Part shown: positions 8,218 through 18,705 of the stretch, piece by piece
Numbering within the stretch: position 1 is the stretch's first letter
Layout of the letters: each line of letters starts with the position of its first letter
Assembly: GCF_018918075.1 (NCBI RefSeq)
Contig: NZ_JAHLPW010000002.1
Coordinates: 62,001 to 126,000 of the forward strand
Source of the DNA: Virgibacillus sp. MSJ-26
GTDB taxonomy: Bacteria > Bacillota > Bacilli > Bacillales > Amphibacillaceae
DNA length: 64,000 bases
Direction: 5' to 3'
The notes under the pieces: generated by a model
Databases searched by the model: none
What the model saw: the letters and a program-made list of their open reading frames with translations, nothing else
What the model was told of the DNA's origin: nothing
Program-made: the position numbers and the translations under genes

Positions 8218-10290
8218 ATGCGAAATTATGATAAGAAATATGTATCAGGTTCAAAATCCATGCTTCATGGTGGGGACTACAACCCCGATCAATGGTTAGA
8301 TCGTCCGGATGTTTTAGCAGATGATGTAAAATATATGCAATTAGCTCATACTAATGCTTTTTCGATAGGTATGTTTTCATGGAGTTCATTAGAATCTGAA
8401 GAAGGGGTATATCACTTTGAATGGCTTGATGATATTTTTGAGAACATACATCAAATTGGAGGTAAAATACTATTAGCGACACCAAGTGGGGCTAGACCAG
8501 CGTGGTTATCGCAAGAGTATCCTGAAGTTTTAAGGGTGAACGCAGAACGTCAAAAACAGTTGCACGGTGGTAGGCACAATCATTGTTTTACATCAAAGGT
8601 TTATAGGGAAAAAACACAGCAGATTAATCGAATGTTGGCTGAAAGATATGGAAAACATCCTGCACTATTGATGTGGCATGTTTCCAATGAGTATGGGGGA
8701 GAATGCCACTGTGATCAATGTCAATCTGCTTTTAGAAACTGGTTGAAAGAAAAATATAATAATGACCTTCAATCTTTAAATAATGCTTGGTGGACACCCT
8801 TTTGGAGTCATACCTATTCAGATTGGTCGCAAATAGAATCTCCGTCTCAAATTGGTGAAAAAGAAGTACATGGTTTGAATTTAGATTGGCGACGTTTTGT
8901 TACGGATCAAACAATCTCTTTTTATAAAGATGAAATTGCCCCTCTTAGAGAAGTAACACCAGATGTACCTGTTACAACTAACTTTATGGCTGATACAGAT
9001 GACTTAATTCCGTTTCAAGGACTTGATTATAGTAAGTTTGCCAAATATGTTGATGTAGTTACATGGGATGCTTACCCTGCATGGCATAATGATTGGGAAA
9101 CAACAGCAGATTTGGCTATGAAGGTTGGTTTTATCGATGATTTATATAGAAGTTTAAAACAACAACCATTTTTACTACTGGAGTCAACGCCAAGCCAAGT
9201 AAATTGGCATAAAGTCAATAAGGCGAAAAGACCAGGGATGCATTTACTTTCAGCTATGCAAATGGTCGCCCATGGATCGGATAGTATTATGTATTTTCAA
9301 TGGAGGAAATCACGTGGTTCTTCTGAAAAGTTTCATGGCGCAGTTGTAGATCACGATAACAGCACGGGAAATCGTGTGTTTCAAGAAGTGGCTAAAGTTG
9401 GAGAAACATTAGAAAAATTAAATTCAGTTGTTGGTACAAATCGTCCCGCTGATGTTGCTATTTTATATGATTGGGATAGCAACTGGGCGTTAAACGATGC
9501 CCAAGGTTTTGGAATGGAAACGAAACATTATCCACAAACATTGCAGCAGCATTATCGTACATTTTGGGAAAAGAATATTCCTGTTGACGTTATCACAAAG
9601 GAAAATGACTTTATGAATTACAAATTACTCATTGTTCCTATGCTTTATTTAGTCAGTGAAGAAACGATTGCTCGTTTGAAAACTTTTGTTGCTAATGGTG
9701 GAACATTGATTATGACGTATATTAGTGGAATTGTGAATGAGAATGATTTAACTTACTTGGGTGGTTGGCATTCTGATTTACAGGAGGTATTTGGTATTAA
9801 TCCAATAGAGACTGACACGTTATATCCAAAGGATAAAAACCATGTCTCCTATCAAAATGAATCATATGAACTAAAAGATTATGCAACGATTCTAGATATG
9901 AAAGGTGCAAAGACAGAAGGAATGTATCTAGAAGATTTTTATGCAAATACATCAGCTGTAACGAGCCATTCTTATAAAAATGGAAAAGCTTATTATATTG
10001 GTGCCCGTTTAGACAAAGCATTTCATGAATCATTCTATAGTACACTCATTGAAGAGTTGGACCTAGAGGAAGATTTACCTGTTAAATCTGGAAAATCCGT
10101 CTCGGTACAAGTTAGACGCGATAATAAAAATGATTATATATTTATTATGAACTTTACGGAAAAACCACAAACGGTGAACTTTGAAAAAAAAGTAAAAGAT
10201 ATGATTACGGGGGAACAATTAAAAGGTGAAATGCAATTAGAAAAATATGGAGTTAAGATTGGGATTAGCCCTCGTCAATCGACCAAATGA
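8218..10290 (+). CDS. ganA: GH42 beta-galactosidase
   Basis: This 690-residue enzyme lacks a signal peptide, so it acts in the cytoplasm on imported beta-1,4-galacto-oligosaccharides and releases galactose for GalK. The GH42 acid/base glutamate is E158 in WHVSNEYGG and the nucleophile is E322 in FLLLESTPSQVNW. The cluster CHCDQCQ just after the acid/base is the zinc-binding cysteine set of many GH42 enzymes. C-terminal glutamine-amidotransferase-like and beta domains follow in the usual order. The length matches B. subtilis GanA. An AAAGGAGAA site precedes the ATG. Confidence 0.94.
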   Translation: MRNYDKKYVSGSKSMLHGGDYNPDQWLDRPDVLADDVKYMQLAHTNAFSIGMFSWSSLESEEGVYHFEWLDDIFENIHQIGGKILLATPSGARPAWLSQEYPEVLRVNAERQKQLHGGRHNHCFTSKVYREKTQQINRMLAERYGKHPALLMWHVSNEYGGECHCDQCQSAFRNWLKEKYNNDLQSLNNAWWTPFWSHTYSDWSQIESPSQIGEKEVHGLNLDWRRFVTDQTISFYKDEIAPLREVTPDVPVTTNFMADTDDLIPFQGLDYSKFAKYVDVVTWDAYPAWHNDWETTADLAMKVGFIDDLYRSLKQQPFLLLESTPSQVNWHKVNKAKRPGMHLLSAMQMVAHGSDSIMYFQWRKSRGSSEKFHGAVVDHDNSTGNRVFQEVAKVGETLEKLNSVVGTNRPADVAILYDWDSNWALNDAQGFGMETKHYPQTLQQHYRTFWEKNIPVDVITKENDFMNYKLLIVPMLYLVSEETIARLKTFVANGGTLIMTYISGIVNENDLTYLGGWHSDLQEVFGINPIETDTLYPKDKNHVSYQNESYELKDYATILDMKGAKTEGMYLEDFYANTSAVTSHSYKNGKAYYIGARLDKAFHESFYSTLIEELDLEEDLPVKSGKSVSVQVRRDNKNDYIFIMNFTEKPQTVNFEKKVKDMITGEQLKGEMQLEKYGVKIGISPRQSTK

Positions 10291-10344
10291 TGAATTATCT
10301 TTTGAAAAGGGATTAGTTCGAATAGATTTGTCTTAGTTTATGAG

Positions 10345-10390
10345 CATCCGTTCTATGAAATTGATAATTTTATGGAATGGATGTTTTCTT
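10345..10390 (+). terminator. Hairpin between ganA and ganB
   Basis: CATCCGTTCTAT (10345-10356) pairs with ATGGAATGGATG (10372-10383) over 12 bp with two G-U pairs, followed by TTTTCTT. It may terminate part of the ganSPQA message. The remaining ~95 bp before ganB contain TTGACT (10396-10401) and a weak cre-like GGAAAACGCTTACC (10402-10415) with two mismatches. ganB may therefore also have its own weak promoter, although no convincing -10 box was found. Confidence 0.5.
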
Positions 10391-10470
10391 ATAGGTTGAC
10401 TGGAAAACGCTTACCAATCCGTGGTTTTTATTATTGTTTTAGGTTAAACAAACTCTACAAATATCCATAA

Positions 10471-12744
<2,274 letters not shown>

Positions 12745-12900
12745 GCATGTGTACCCTCTTGATTGCGTTTGTTAAATAAAGTGTGTAAGTTATTTTAAAT
12801 CACTAATTAAAATATATCTCTAGATAAAACTCACTTTTAATGAAAATGCGAGTGATAAATTAAGAACCTGTAGATACTCATAGAAGAGCATGGTCATGTA

Positions 12901-12950
12901 AAACCGAACAATACTTCGAATGCTCCGCATTCGAGTTTGTTCGGTTTTTT
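12901..12950. terminator. Bidirectional terminator between ganB and araC-type gene
   Basis: AAACCGAACAA pairs with TTGTTCGGTTT, with an inner CGAATGC/GCATTCG stem, followed by a T-run on the plus strand and TTTT on the minus strand. It separates the convergent ganB and regulator genes. Confidence 0.8.
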
Positions 12951-12965
12951 ATTTTTAGTTTAGAT

Positions 12966-13820
12966 TCACACATTAATCGCTTCTTTACTTTCTTGATAAG
13001 CCATCTTCCTATACTCAGTCGGCGTCTGATCAACCTCTCGCTTAAACACTTGCGTAAAAAACGATTGGGAGGAAAATCCATTAAAACGCGCAATTTCTGC
13101 AATGGTAAAGTCAGTGGTTTCTAGTAATGTTTTTGCCTCTTTTATACGGACTTGATTTAAATATTCAATTGGTGATATACCAATGTCTTCCTTAAATGTG
13201 TGGGATAAATAGTATTTATTAATATTACCTATTTTAGCTAGTGTATCTAGGGTGATTGGATCTGAGTAGTTATGGTTGATGTAGTGCTTAACTAGGGCAA
13301 CAGATTGATTAATCCGTCGTTGGGAGGTTTCTTTTGTCACCTTTATATTTTTTTTGCGGCGTAATTTGATGATAAGAATTTCTATGATGTTCTGGCAAAC
13401 GATTTCAAAATTATTTTCATTGTTTTTAACTTCATGCAGTAACTTTTTAAGAAAAAAGAGAATGTCTTCGCGATCACCTTGGTAAGTAAATAATCCAATC
13501 GGTGACTCTTCGTCTGGCAGAGAAAAAGAAATCCCCTCAAGACCAAGCGCGATATATTCTAGTGAATCTTGTTTATTGGACTTCTCGGTATGCTCTACAT
13601 GAGGATTAATGATAACGAGGTCGTTTTCTTTTACCGGGATTTCTTGATCGGGTAAAACAAAAGCACCTTTTCCGCTTACAATATAAAAAAGCTCGGTGAA
13701 ATGATGTGTATGCGATGTACTATGCCAGCCTTTATCATATTCAGAATGCGTGACATAAAGTAGTTTGAACGGTGATTGGATTTTATTAAAGTCATGCATC
13801 GTATATACTTCATGAGACAT
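12966..13820 (-). CDS. AraC-family transcriptional regulator
   Basis: This 284-residue protein has an N-terminal cupin sensor domain (HTHHFTELFYIVSGKGAFVLP, about residues 25-60) and a C-terminal double helix-turn-helix (about 185-280, with ISPIEYLNQVRIKEAKTLL and FSSQSFFTQVFKRE). A longer reading from 13901 would start in promoter sequence. The ATG at 13818-13820 has a GGAGGG site. It diverges from the disaccharide ABC importer, the usual arrangement for a regulator of that importer. A 49-bp promoter module shared by that importer and GH101 suggests it controls both. The ligand is inferred to be galacto-N-biose or a related disaccharide. Confidence 0.9.
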   Translation of the reverse strand: MSHEVYTMHDFNKIQSPFKLLYVTHSEYDKGWHSTSHTHHFTELFYIVSGKGAFVLPDQEIPVKENDLVIINPHVEHTEKSNKQDSLEYIALGLEGISFSLPDEESPIGLFTYQGDREDILFFLKKLLHEVKNNENNFEIVCQNIIEILIIKLRRKKNIKVTKETSQRRINQSVALVKHYINHNYSDPITLDTLAKIGNINKYYLSHTFKEDIGISPIEYLNQVRIKEAKTLLETTDFTIAEIARFNGFSSQSFFTQVFKREVDQTPTEYRKMAYQESKEAINV

Positions 13821-13874
13821 TCGTATCCCTCCATTATCACTTTCTACTTTAATTTTATAGGTATTATATTTAAA

Positions 13875-13938
13875 AAGCAAGAAACATAAAAAAAGTAACA
13901 ATATGTTTATTGTGAAAGCGCTTCATGAAGGATAAGAT
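13875..13938 (+). promoter_or_regulatory. Putative AraC-controlled promoter with cre box (importer copy)
   Basis: -35 TTGTGA (13910-13915), a 17-bp spacer and -10 TAAGAT (13933-13938) form the promoter. A cre-like TGAAAGCGCTT (13913-13923) overlaps the -35/spacer region. The 35 bp upstream, including AAACATAAAAAAA, are a plausible activator-binding region. Positions 13875-13923 match 46322-46370 at 42 of 49 bases without gaps. Confidence 0.75.
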
Positions 13939-13979
13939 ATAGTTGTAGCAAAATTTGAAAAAAATAGGGGGCAATCCTA

Positions 13980-15341
13980 ATGAAGTTAAAAAACTTTTTA
14001 TTAGCTTTATCTTTACTCCTCGTAGCATTTGGTTTAGCAGCTTGCGGCGGGAATGAAGATGATAATGCCGACTCAGGGTCAAATGATGACGGTTCTGGCA
14101 GTGATGGGGAAGAAGTAACACTTCATGTTGCAGCACTTGAATCAGCATATGGTAAAGAAGTTTGGGAAAATGTTGCTGAAGAATATGAAGCGTTAAACGA
14201 CAATGTAACAATCGATTTAACGATTGCAAAAAATTTAGAAGAAGTGATTCGTCCAGAAATGCAGGCAGGCGACTATCCTGATGTGTTTTTGCTAGCTACA
14301 GATAGAGAAGAAGCTTTGACAGAAACAATGATTAAGGAAAACGGTGTTGAAGATATTACCGATGTGTTAACAATGGAAGTACCAGGTGAAGACGTTAAAG
14401 TTGAAGATAAGTTACTTGATGGATTCACAGATACATTAGCGACAAATCCTTATGGTGATGATGAAATGTATTTAGCGCCAATGTTTTATAGCCCAACAGG
14501 CCTTTTCTATAATGAAACATTATTAGAGGAACATGGTTGGGATATACCGGAAACTTGGGAAGAAATGTTCGAATTAGGTGATAAGGCAGAAGAAGAAGGG
14601 ATTTCATTATTCACTTATCCAATTGCAGGCTATTTTGATACATTAGTAGGCTCTATGTTGTATGCTTCTGGTGGACCAGATTTCTTTAATTCAGCGATGA
14701 CATATGAAGAAGATATTTGGGAGTCTGAAGATGCTACAAGGGTATTTGAAACAGTTGAGAAGTTATCCGATTACTTGCACCCGAATACTGTTGCAAACGC
14801 TAATCCGAATGACTTCACTAAAAACCAACAACTTATTTTAGATAATGAAGCATTATTCATGCCAAACGGTTCATGGGTTATTGACGAAATGTCGGAAGCA
14901 CCGCGTGCAGATGATTTTAAATGGGGAATGATGCCTATCCCAGCATATGAAGATGGTGGAGATCGCTATGCATTCACTTTCTTTGAACAAATTTGGATTC
15001 CAAAAGAAGCAGAAAATATTGACGCAGCAAAGAACTTTATCGCTTATATGTACTCTGACGAGGCAGCAGATACATTCTTAGACGCTGGAGCTGTTCAACC
15101 AATTGATGGTATCGTGGAAAAATTAGATGAAGAAAAAGAAATTTACTATGGTATTTATGAAGAAGGAGATGTTCTTCCTGCAATGGGTACTTTTGCCTCA
15201 ACTGATCCAGTACCAGGAGCGAATATTAGCGAAGAGCTTTATGAAAAGATTGATAGTGTCATGAGTGGTAAGACATCGGTTGAAGATTGGCAGAAATCTG
15301 TTGAAGAAGTTAGTGACAAATTAAGACCAGCCATGAAGTGA
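13980..15341 (+). CDS. Disaccharide-binding lipoprotein of ABC importer
   Basis: This is a 453-residue family 1 solute-binding protein. The signal peptide ends in the lipobox LAAC (Cys22), followed by a glycine, aspartate and serine-rich linker, so it is a membrane-anchored lipoprotein. Landmarks include VTIDLTIAKNLEEVIRPEM, YPDVFLLA, LAPMFYSPTGLFYNETLL and ALFMPNGSWVIDEM. It is the first gene of an operon with two permeases, a ROK kinase and a GH112 phosphorylase. The ligand is therefore probably galacto-N-biose or lacto-N-biose, as for the bifidobacterial GNB/LNB importer. The ligand is an inference. A terminator follows, so it may be made in excess over the permeases. Confidence 0.86.
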   Translation: MKLKNFLLALSLLLVAFGLAACGGNEDDNADSGSNDDGSGSDGEEVTLHVAALESAYGKEVWENVAEEYEALNDNVTIDLTIAKNLEEVIRPEMQAGDYPDVFLLATDREEALTETMIKENGVEDITDVLTMEVPGEDVKVEDKLLDGFTDTLATNPYGDDEMYLAPMFYSPTGLFYNETLLEEHGWDIPETWEEMFELGDKAEEEGISLFTYPIAGYFDTLVGSMLYASGGPDFFNSAMTYEEDIWESEDATRVFETVEKLSDYLHPNTVANANPNDFTKNQQLILDNEALFMPNGSWVIDEMSEAPRADDFKWGMMPIPAYEDGGDRYAFTFFEQIWIPKEAENIDAAKNFIAYMYSDEAADTFLDAGAVQPIDGIVEKLDEEKEIYYGIYEEGDVLPAMGTFASTDPVPGANISEELYEKIDSVMSGKTSVEDWQKSVEEVSDKLRPAMK

Positions 15342-15359
15342 ACTGATTAATAAAATATT

Positions 15360-15398
15360 GAAGCGGCGAGCAATCATAAGTTTCGCCGCTTCGTTTTT
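15360..15398 (+). terminator. Terminator after binding-protein gene
   Basis: GAAGCGGCGA and TCGCCGCTTC form a 10-bp GC-rich stem with a 13-nt loop, followed by GTTTTTC. It lies inside an otherwise co-directional operon, between the binding protein and its permeases. Confidence 0.8.
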
Positions 15399-15410
15399 CA
15401 TAGCTTAGGA

Positions 15411-15581
15411 AACTATAGTATTAAAACTTCTGAGGATAACTTTATACTGAGTTTGACCACGTTCAGCTTCAGCACCCAGCCCGCCTGAGGTCTTAAGCAA
15501 TAATCCTACGCGGCAAAGATCGCCACTGCGGTTTCTTGCTTAAGCTGTGCCTGAGGCTAACCGGCGCTTCAGCTTTTGTTC
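15411..15581. repeat. Bacillaceae-type intergenic repeat, copy A
   Basis: Its first ~57 bp (ACTATAGTATTAAAACTTCTG onward to CACGTTCAGC) match 29221-29274 closely. Its distal end, GGCGCTTCAGCTTTTGTTC, matches the distal end of copy B. The interior is GC-rich and largely self-complementary (CTTAAGCAA against TTGCTTAAG), unlike the surrounding DNA. It resembles the abundant AGCGCC...GCGCTTTTGTTC repeats seen between genes in many Bacillaceae. Function unknown. Confidence 0.7.
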
Positions 15582-15637
15582 CTAGAATGTTATAAAAAAA
15601 TTAAATTGCTTTTTTTATTAGAGAGAGGTGAATAAAA

Positions 15638-16528
15638 GTGAGCAGTAAGACATCGAAAAATATATTTATCACAATCTGTATTTTGCCAGCGATTATTTTG
15701 TTTACCTTATTCATGGTTGTGCCAACAATTGAGGTTTTCAGAATGTCACTTTATAGCTGGGGAGGGTTTTCAAATACAAAAGAATTTGTTGGCTTAGACA
15801 ATTTTAAGGTGTTATGGAATGATATGAACTTTATCCAAGCTTTTCAAAATTCAATCGTTCTTATTGTCTTAGTAGCCATTATTACACTTGTGTTTGCTAT
15901 TTTCTTTGCGGCAGTGTTAACAAAAGAAAATGTTAAAGGGAACAACTTTTTTAGGGTTGTATTCTACATCCCGAATATTTTATCAATCGTTGTTATCGCA
16001 GGTATTTTCTCTGCTGTATACGATCCGTCTAGTGGTTTGTTGAATAGCATATTTGGTGTGATTAGTTTAGATAGCTTTAAGCAGATGTGGTTAGGTAATC
16101 AGGATATTGTTATTTATAGTGTTGCAGGTGCGCTTGTTTGGCAGGCTGTCGGTTATTATATGGTTATGTATATGTCGAGTATGGCCAGTATACCTGAGAG
16201 CTATTATGAAGCAGCCGAGCTAGAGGGAGCTGGGAAGTTTAAACAGTTTACGAGTATTACGCTTCCTTTAATTTGGAACAATATCCGGACGACGTTAACT
16301 TTCTATATTATTAGTACTATTAATCTTAGTTTCTTGCTTGTAAAAGCGATGACAGGTGGGGGACCGGATGGATCGACTGAAGTGTTCCTTTCATATATGT
16401 ACTCTCAAGCTTATGGTAACTCGACATATGGTTATGGAATGGCAATCGGTGTGATCGTCTTTACGTTCTCATTTGCACTTGCTGGGATTGTAAGTCGAAT
16501 TACAAAACGTGACGTATTGGAGTACTAA
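15638..16528 (+). CDS. Sugar ABC permease, MalF/UgpA type
   Basis: This is a 296-residue CUT1 permease with six predicted membrane segments, starting ILPAIILFTLFMVVPTIEVF. The EAA loop reads SYYEAAELEGAGKFKQF near residue 190. The GTG start at 15638 has a GAGAGGTG site 7 nt upstream. It pairs with the next gene, 15 bp downstream, and with the binding protein at 13980. A repeat element and a terminator separate it from the latter. No obvious promoter of its own was found, so expression may rely on read-through. Confidence 0.9.
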   Translation: MSSKTSKNIFITICILPAIILFTLFMVVPTIEVFRMSLYSWGGFSNTKEFVGLDNFKVLWNDMNFIQAFQNSIVLIVLVAIITLVFAIFFAAVLTKENVKGNNFFRVVFYIPNILSIVVIAGIFSAVYDPSSGLLNSIFGVISLDSFKQMWLGNQDIVIYSVAGALVWQAVGYYMVMYMSSMASIPESYYEAAELEGAGKFKQFTSITLPLIWNNIRTTLTFYIISTINLSFLLVKAMTGGGPDGSTEVFLSYMYSQAYGNSTYGYGMAIGVIVFTFSFALAGIVSRITKRDVLEY

Positions 16529-16543
16529 GGAGGTTTAATATTC

Positions 16544-17425
16544 ATGAATAAATCAAAAGGAATTCGCACAGAGACCCTGTTTAAAATATTTATATATGTC
16601 ACCTTGGCTGCCCTTGCCATATCAATTTTAATTCCAGTTGCATGGGTTTTCTTAGCATCGATAAAAGAAAATAAAGAGTTTTATAGTAATCCATGGGCTT
16701 TTCCTGAAGGTTTTTACTTCCAAAACTTTATTGAAGCTTTCCGCGATGCCCATATGGGTGATTATTTATTAAACTCAGTGATGGTCACAGCACTTTCGTT
16801 ATTTTTCTTATTAATTGTGGCTCTACCGGCAGCTTATGTTTTATCTCGATTTAAATTTATGGGAAGTCGTTTTTTAAATTCATTTGTAAAAGCAGGTTTG
16901 TTTATTAATGTCAGTTATATTGCAGTACCGATTTTCTTAATGTTGCTCGGTTGGGATTCAGGGTTAAAAGAACTTATCGGTGATGGCTTCTTTTTAAATA
17001 ATCGAGTCATTTTGGCACTCATTTACGCTTCAACAGCTTTGCCGTTTACTATATTTCTTTTATCAAGTTATTTTGAAACATTGCCGTCTGACTTTGAAGA
17101 GGCTGCAAGTATCGATGGGGCAGGACATTTTAGGACGATGTTTTCAGTTATGTTGCCAATGGCGGCACCAAGTATTATCATCGTCATCTTATTTAACTTC
17201 TTATTATTCTGGAATGAGTATATTCTAGCTTTAACACTGATGCCAGGTGACAATAAAACATTACCAGTTGGATTGTTGAATTTGCTCGCAGCTGAACGTG
17301 CGGCAGTCAACTATGGCCCTATGTATGCTGGGATGGTTATTGTTATGTTACCGACCCTTATTTTATATATGATCGTCCAAAAACGCTTAACCCAAGGTAT
17401 GACCGTTGGTGGTGTGAAGGGTTAA
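16544..17425 (+). CDS. Sugar ABC permease, MalG/UgpE type
   Basis: This is a 293-residue partner permease with about six membrane segments. The EAA loop DFEEAASIDGAGHFRTMFSV lies near residue 185, and the protein ends MTVGGVKG as MalG-family proteins do. AAGGAGG stands 11 nt before the ATG. With the upstream permease it would form the channel for the disaccharide cleaved by the GH112 enzyme. No dedicated ATPase gene is present, as for the gan importer. Confidence 0.9.
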   Translation: MNKSKGIRTETLFKIFIYVTLAALAISILIPVAWVFLASIKENKEFYSNPWAFPEGFYFQNFIEAFRDAHMGDYLLNSVMVTALSLFFLLIVALPAAYVLSRFKFMGSRFLNSFVKAGLFINVSYIAVPIFLMLLGWDSGLKELIGDGFFLNNRVILALIYASTALPFTIFLLSSYFETLPSDFEEAASIDGAGHFRTMFSVMLPMAAPSIIIVILFNFLLFWNEYILALTLMPGDNKTLPVGLLNLLAAERAAVNYGPMYAGMVIVMLPTLILYMIVQKRLTQGMTVGGVKG

Positions 17426-17493
17426 TTAATCGTTCGTTGTTTTAGTTCTTAGCGTTACTGGGCTCTGAATCATTGTATGAAAGGAAGATTATA

Positions 17494-17661
17494 ATGAATG
17501 ATAAAATATTGAGTGTTTTAAAAGTTGTCTTCTTTGCTTTTTGCATGTTTTTAATAATTTATGGACAACGAACAGTCGGTAAGCTTTATTTATTAATGCA
17601 GTTAGTCGGCCTTGCCGGTCTTCTCTTTTTACTTTGGAATTATAACCGGAAATTTGTGTAG
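17494..17661 (+). CDS. Small two-helix membrane protein next to sugar ABC permeases
   Basis: This is a 55-residue protein, MNDKILSVLKVV onward, with two hydrophobic segments (about 10-24 and 31-48) joined by GQRTVGKLYL and ending in a basic NYNRKFV tail. An in-frame ATG lies 21 bp upstream, but the ATG at 17494 has a better AAGGAAG site. It resembles short uncharacterised proteins (possibly DUF6903) encoded beside CUT1 permeases in Bacillota. Its position between the permeases and the kinase suggests a role with the importer, but none is known. Confidence 0.65.
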   Translation: MNDKILSVLKVVFFAFCMFLIIYGQRTVGKLYLLMQLVGLAGLLFLLWNYNRKFV

Positions 17662-17732
17662 TACAGAAGGTGGTAAGCGGATAGGACTAAATTCGAGTTT
17701 TCGGAAAAATGACTGCTAGAGGGGGAATTCAA

Positions 17733-18635
17733 ATGAAATATGCCATTGGAATTGATATTGGTGGGACAAAAATTGCAAGTGGCATTGTCAATCAGCAAGG
17801 AGATTTAATTCAACAGGAAATTGTCAAAAGTGACCCTTCCGATCGTGAAAAAATGTTTGAAAAAGTTGTGCTTTGTGTGGAAAAACTTATGAACCATTCT
17901 AGTATTCCACTTAGTGACATTGACGGAATTGGCGCGGGTGTACCGGGTAAAATTAATCGGGAAAATGGAATAGCGATCTTCCAAAATAATCTACCTTGGA
18001 GTAATTTTCCATTTTCTGAGCGGATACGTGATCACTTTAAAATAAATAAAGTGACGATTGATAACGATGTGTATATGGCGACCTATGCGGAATGGAAGGC
18101 AGCAAGTTTAACTAATGAATTATTTGTATATATGACGATTAGTACGGGTATTTCATCGGCGATTATTAATGCAGGTCAATTTGTTCGTGGCGCTGGCTTT
18201 GCTGGGGAGCTCGGGCTCATTCCGGTTTATGCACCTTATGAAAAAGAAAATAGAGAGCGGCTTGAAAAGACAGCTTCAGGTCCGGCTTTAGAAAAACATG
18301 CTAAAAATCGGATGAACTCTGATGCCATGACAGCTAAAGATTTATTTCAAGCATTCTATAATAAGGAACCTCTAGCAAAAGAGTTGGTAGATGATTTGAC
18401 ATCATCGCTCGTACAGGGAGTTTATATGATTAATAGTTTACTTGACCCTCACAAAATTGTGTTTGGTGGGAGTGTTATTACGCATAATCCTCTATTACTA
18501 GACCTCATTAAAGAAAAGCTTGATAACTATTTAATCGATGAGCAAAGACATATTTTAGACAATATGTCGATTAGCCAGTTAGGTAATGGTCAGGGAATGA
18601 TTGGTGCGGGCTTGAGTGTTCTTGATACATTTTAG
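17733..18635 (+). CDS. ROK-family sugar kinase, probably HexNAc kinase
   Basis: This 300-residue ROK protein has the ATP-binding DIGGTKIASG at residues 8-17 and GIGAGVPGKINRENG near 75. The zinc-binding CxCGxxGC motif typical of ROK kinases is absent: the matching place reads GELGLIPVYAPYEKENRERLEKTASGPAL. There is no N-terminal DNA-binding domain, so it is a kinase and not a repressor. Lying next to GH112, it probably phosphorylates the released GalNAc or GlcNAc. The ATG at 17733 follows GAGGGGG and is preferred over one 24 bp upstream. Substrate and product are inferences. Confidence 0.82.
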   Translation: MKYAIGIDIGGTKIASGIVNQQGDLIQQEIVKSDPSDREKMFEKVVLCVEKLMNHSSIPLSDIDGIGAGVPGKINRENGIAIFQNNLPWSNFPFSERIRDHFKINKVTIDNDVYMATYAEWKAASLTNELFVYMTISTGISSAIINAGQFVRGAGFAGELGLIPVYAPYEKENRERLEKTASGPALEKHAKNRMNSDAMTAKDLFQAFYNKEPLAKELVDDLTSSLVQGVYMINSLLDPHKIVFGGSVITHNPLLLDLIKEKLDNYLIDEQRHILDNMSISQLGNGQGMIGAGLSVLDTF

Positions 18636-18705
18636 GAAAAATAAACGATAAAAAATGTACTTAAACTAATGACAAATTTAGTGTTGTTTACAGGAGGAAA
18701 AAGAC

